Source: Streptomyces sp. G-G2
GTDB lineage: Bacteria > Actinomycetota > Actinomycetes > Streptomycetales > Streptomycetaceae
Direction of reading: 5' to 3'
Length of the DNA: 64,000 nt
Assembly: GCF_030063135.1 (NCBI RefSeq)
Contig: NZ_JASISO010000001.1
Coordinates: 11,868 to 75,867 of the forward strand
Shown here: positions 63,204 through 64,000 of the stretch, piece after piece
How the letters are laid out: every line of letters starts with the position of its first letter
Numbering within the stretch: the stretch's first letter is position 1
Position numbers and translations under genes: made by a program
The notes under the pieces: model-generated
Told to the model about the DNA's origin: nothing
Seen by the model: the letters and a program-made list of their open reading frames with translations, nothing else
The model's database searches: none

Positions 63204-63977
63204 ATGACTCCACGCCGCCCGCTCGCCCTGCCGGTCACCGTCCTCGCCGTCCTCACCGCCGGGCTGCTCGTGTCCGGTTGCTCCCCCGACCTGCTGGCCG
63301 GAGGGGACCTGGCGGCCACGAAGACCGCGACGGCCGACGCGACGGTGACCGAGGCCGTCACCTCGGTCGAGGTACTGGGCTCCCGCAGGGGCTCCATCGA
63401 GGTGGTGGCGGGCGCGGGGCCCGGTGTGACGATCCACCGCACCGTCCACTACGCCGGGGACACCGAGCCGAAGCCCGGCCAGCGGCTCTCCGGGGGCGCG
63501 CTCACCTTCAGCGACGGCTGCGGGAACGGGCGGGCCTGCTACGTCGACTACCGGCTCGAGGTCCCCGCCACGGCCAAGGTACATCTGGGCAGCAGCAGCG
63601 GTGCGATCACGGTGACGGGCGTGGCGGAGGCCGACCTGTCCGCCAGTTCGGGTTCCGTGCGGGCCGAGCGGATCTCGGGGCCGCTGCGCGTCACGACCTC
63701 GTCCGGCGAGATCGCCGGCTCGGCCCTCGGCGGATCGAGCGCCGCGGTGACGTCCAGCTCGGGCGACGTCCGGCTCGACTTCACGGCGCCGCCCTCGTCG
63801 GTGACGGCCGACGCCAGCTCCGGTGCCGTCACCCTGCGGGTGCCGGGCGGCCCGTACCGGGTGGGGGGGACGACCAGCTCGGGCGTGCGCGAGGTCACGG
63901 TCCCGACCAGCCCGGACGCGACCCCCCGCCTGACCGTCCACACCAGCTCGGGTGACGTGCGGATCACGGCCTCCTGA
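63204..63977 (+). CDS. DUF4097 family lipoprotein
   Basis: 257 residues. The signal peptide ends in the lipobox VSGC. The mature part is a beta-solenoid of repeated SSSG(A/D/E)V units (HLGSSSGAITVTG, SSSGDVRLDF, TSSGVREVTV, TSSGDVRITAS). It is a distant relative of the DUF4097 protein at 28781 but is secreted and anchored. GGAG lies only 2 nt before the ATG, so initiation may be weak. Confidence 0.85.
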   Translation: MTPRRPLALPVTVLAVLTAGLLVSGCSPDLLAGGDLAATKTATADATVTEAVTSVEVLGSRRGSIEVVAGAGPGVTIHRTVHYAGDTEPKPGQRLSGGALTFSDGCGNGRACYVDYRLEVPATAKVHLGSSSGAITVTGVAEADLSASSGSVRAERISGPLRVTTSSGEIAGSALGGSSAAVTSSSGDVRLDFTAPPSSVTADASSGAVTLRVPGGPYRVGGTTSSGVREVTVPTSPDATPRLTVHTSSGDVRITAS

Positions 63978-64000
63978 CCGACGGCTCCGGGGTGTTCGCC

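Overview
The window has very high GC, GTG starts are frequent, intergenic hairpins are strong, and several genes are actinomycete-specific (dasR, a whiB-like gene, nickel superoxide dismutase, snapalysin, fused 2-oxoglutarate decarboxylase). This is a Streptomyces chromosome core segment. Gene content and order resemble the cstA-das-nagB to kgd stretch of the S. coelicolor chromosome; that comparison is from memory, not from an alignment.

Layout. 0-2.5 kb: cstA and a small DUF466 partner. 2.8-9.5 kb: the DasR/N-acetylglucosamine regulon (dasR, dasABC, a GH3 hexosaminidase, nagB), with recognisable DasR operators (dre sites). 10.1-15.6 kb: regulatory genes, namely a PdtaS-like histidine kinase, a whiB1/wblE-type gene, a lipid kinase, and a SigB-type sigma factor with its anti-sigma factor. 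15.8-20.2 kb: a UBP zinc finger, a Na+/H+ antiporter, a membrane protein, a PLP enzyme and an amidase. 20.4-22.3 kb: flavohaemoglobin plus NsrR. 22.5-25.1 kb: a family 2B (EshA-like) encapsulin shell with a polyprenyl diphosphate synthase as likely cargo. 25.2-33 kb: GNAT, a 5'-truncated DHFR-like pseudogene, snapalysin with its LysR regulator, a DUF4097-PadR pair, a Clp-N/HTH pair and a medium-chain dehydrogenase. 33-35.4 kb: sodN/sodX, a CGNR regulator and a methyltransferase. 35.5-40.3 kb: a polar amino-acid ABC transporter, malic enzyme and DUF6104.

40.4-53.2 kb is the most unusual segment: seven same-strand genes joining a vWA-MoxR-protease (VMAP-type) ternary module to a peptide-modification module (FxSxx-COOH-type precursor, radical SAM FxsB, HExxH protein) and a TIR-NTPase-TPR protein. 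It resembles a regulated conflict system built around a modified peptide. It lies between housekeeping genes, with no integrase or tRNA at its edges.

53.4-64 kb: kgd, a two-component pair, a lipoprotein whose signal peptide is built on a 12-bp tandem repeat, a GT39-like membrane glycosyltransferase that seems to use an ATC start codon, a rhodanese and a second DUF4097 lipoprotein.

Products were assigned by reading motifs and family knowledge; no database search was run. Start sites were chosen from Shine-Dalgarno (SD) sequences and overlaps. No rRNA, tRNA, CRISPR array, intact insertion sequence or replication origin was seen.
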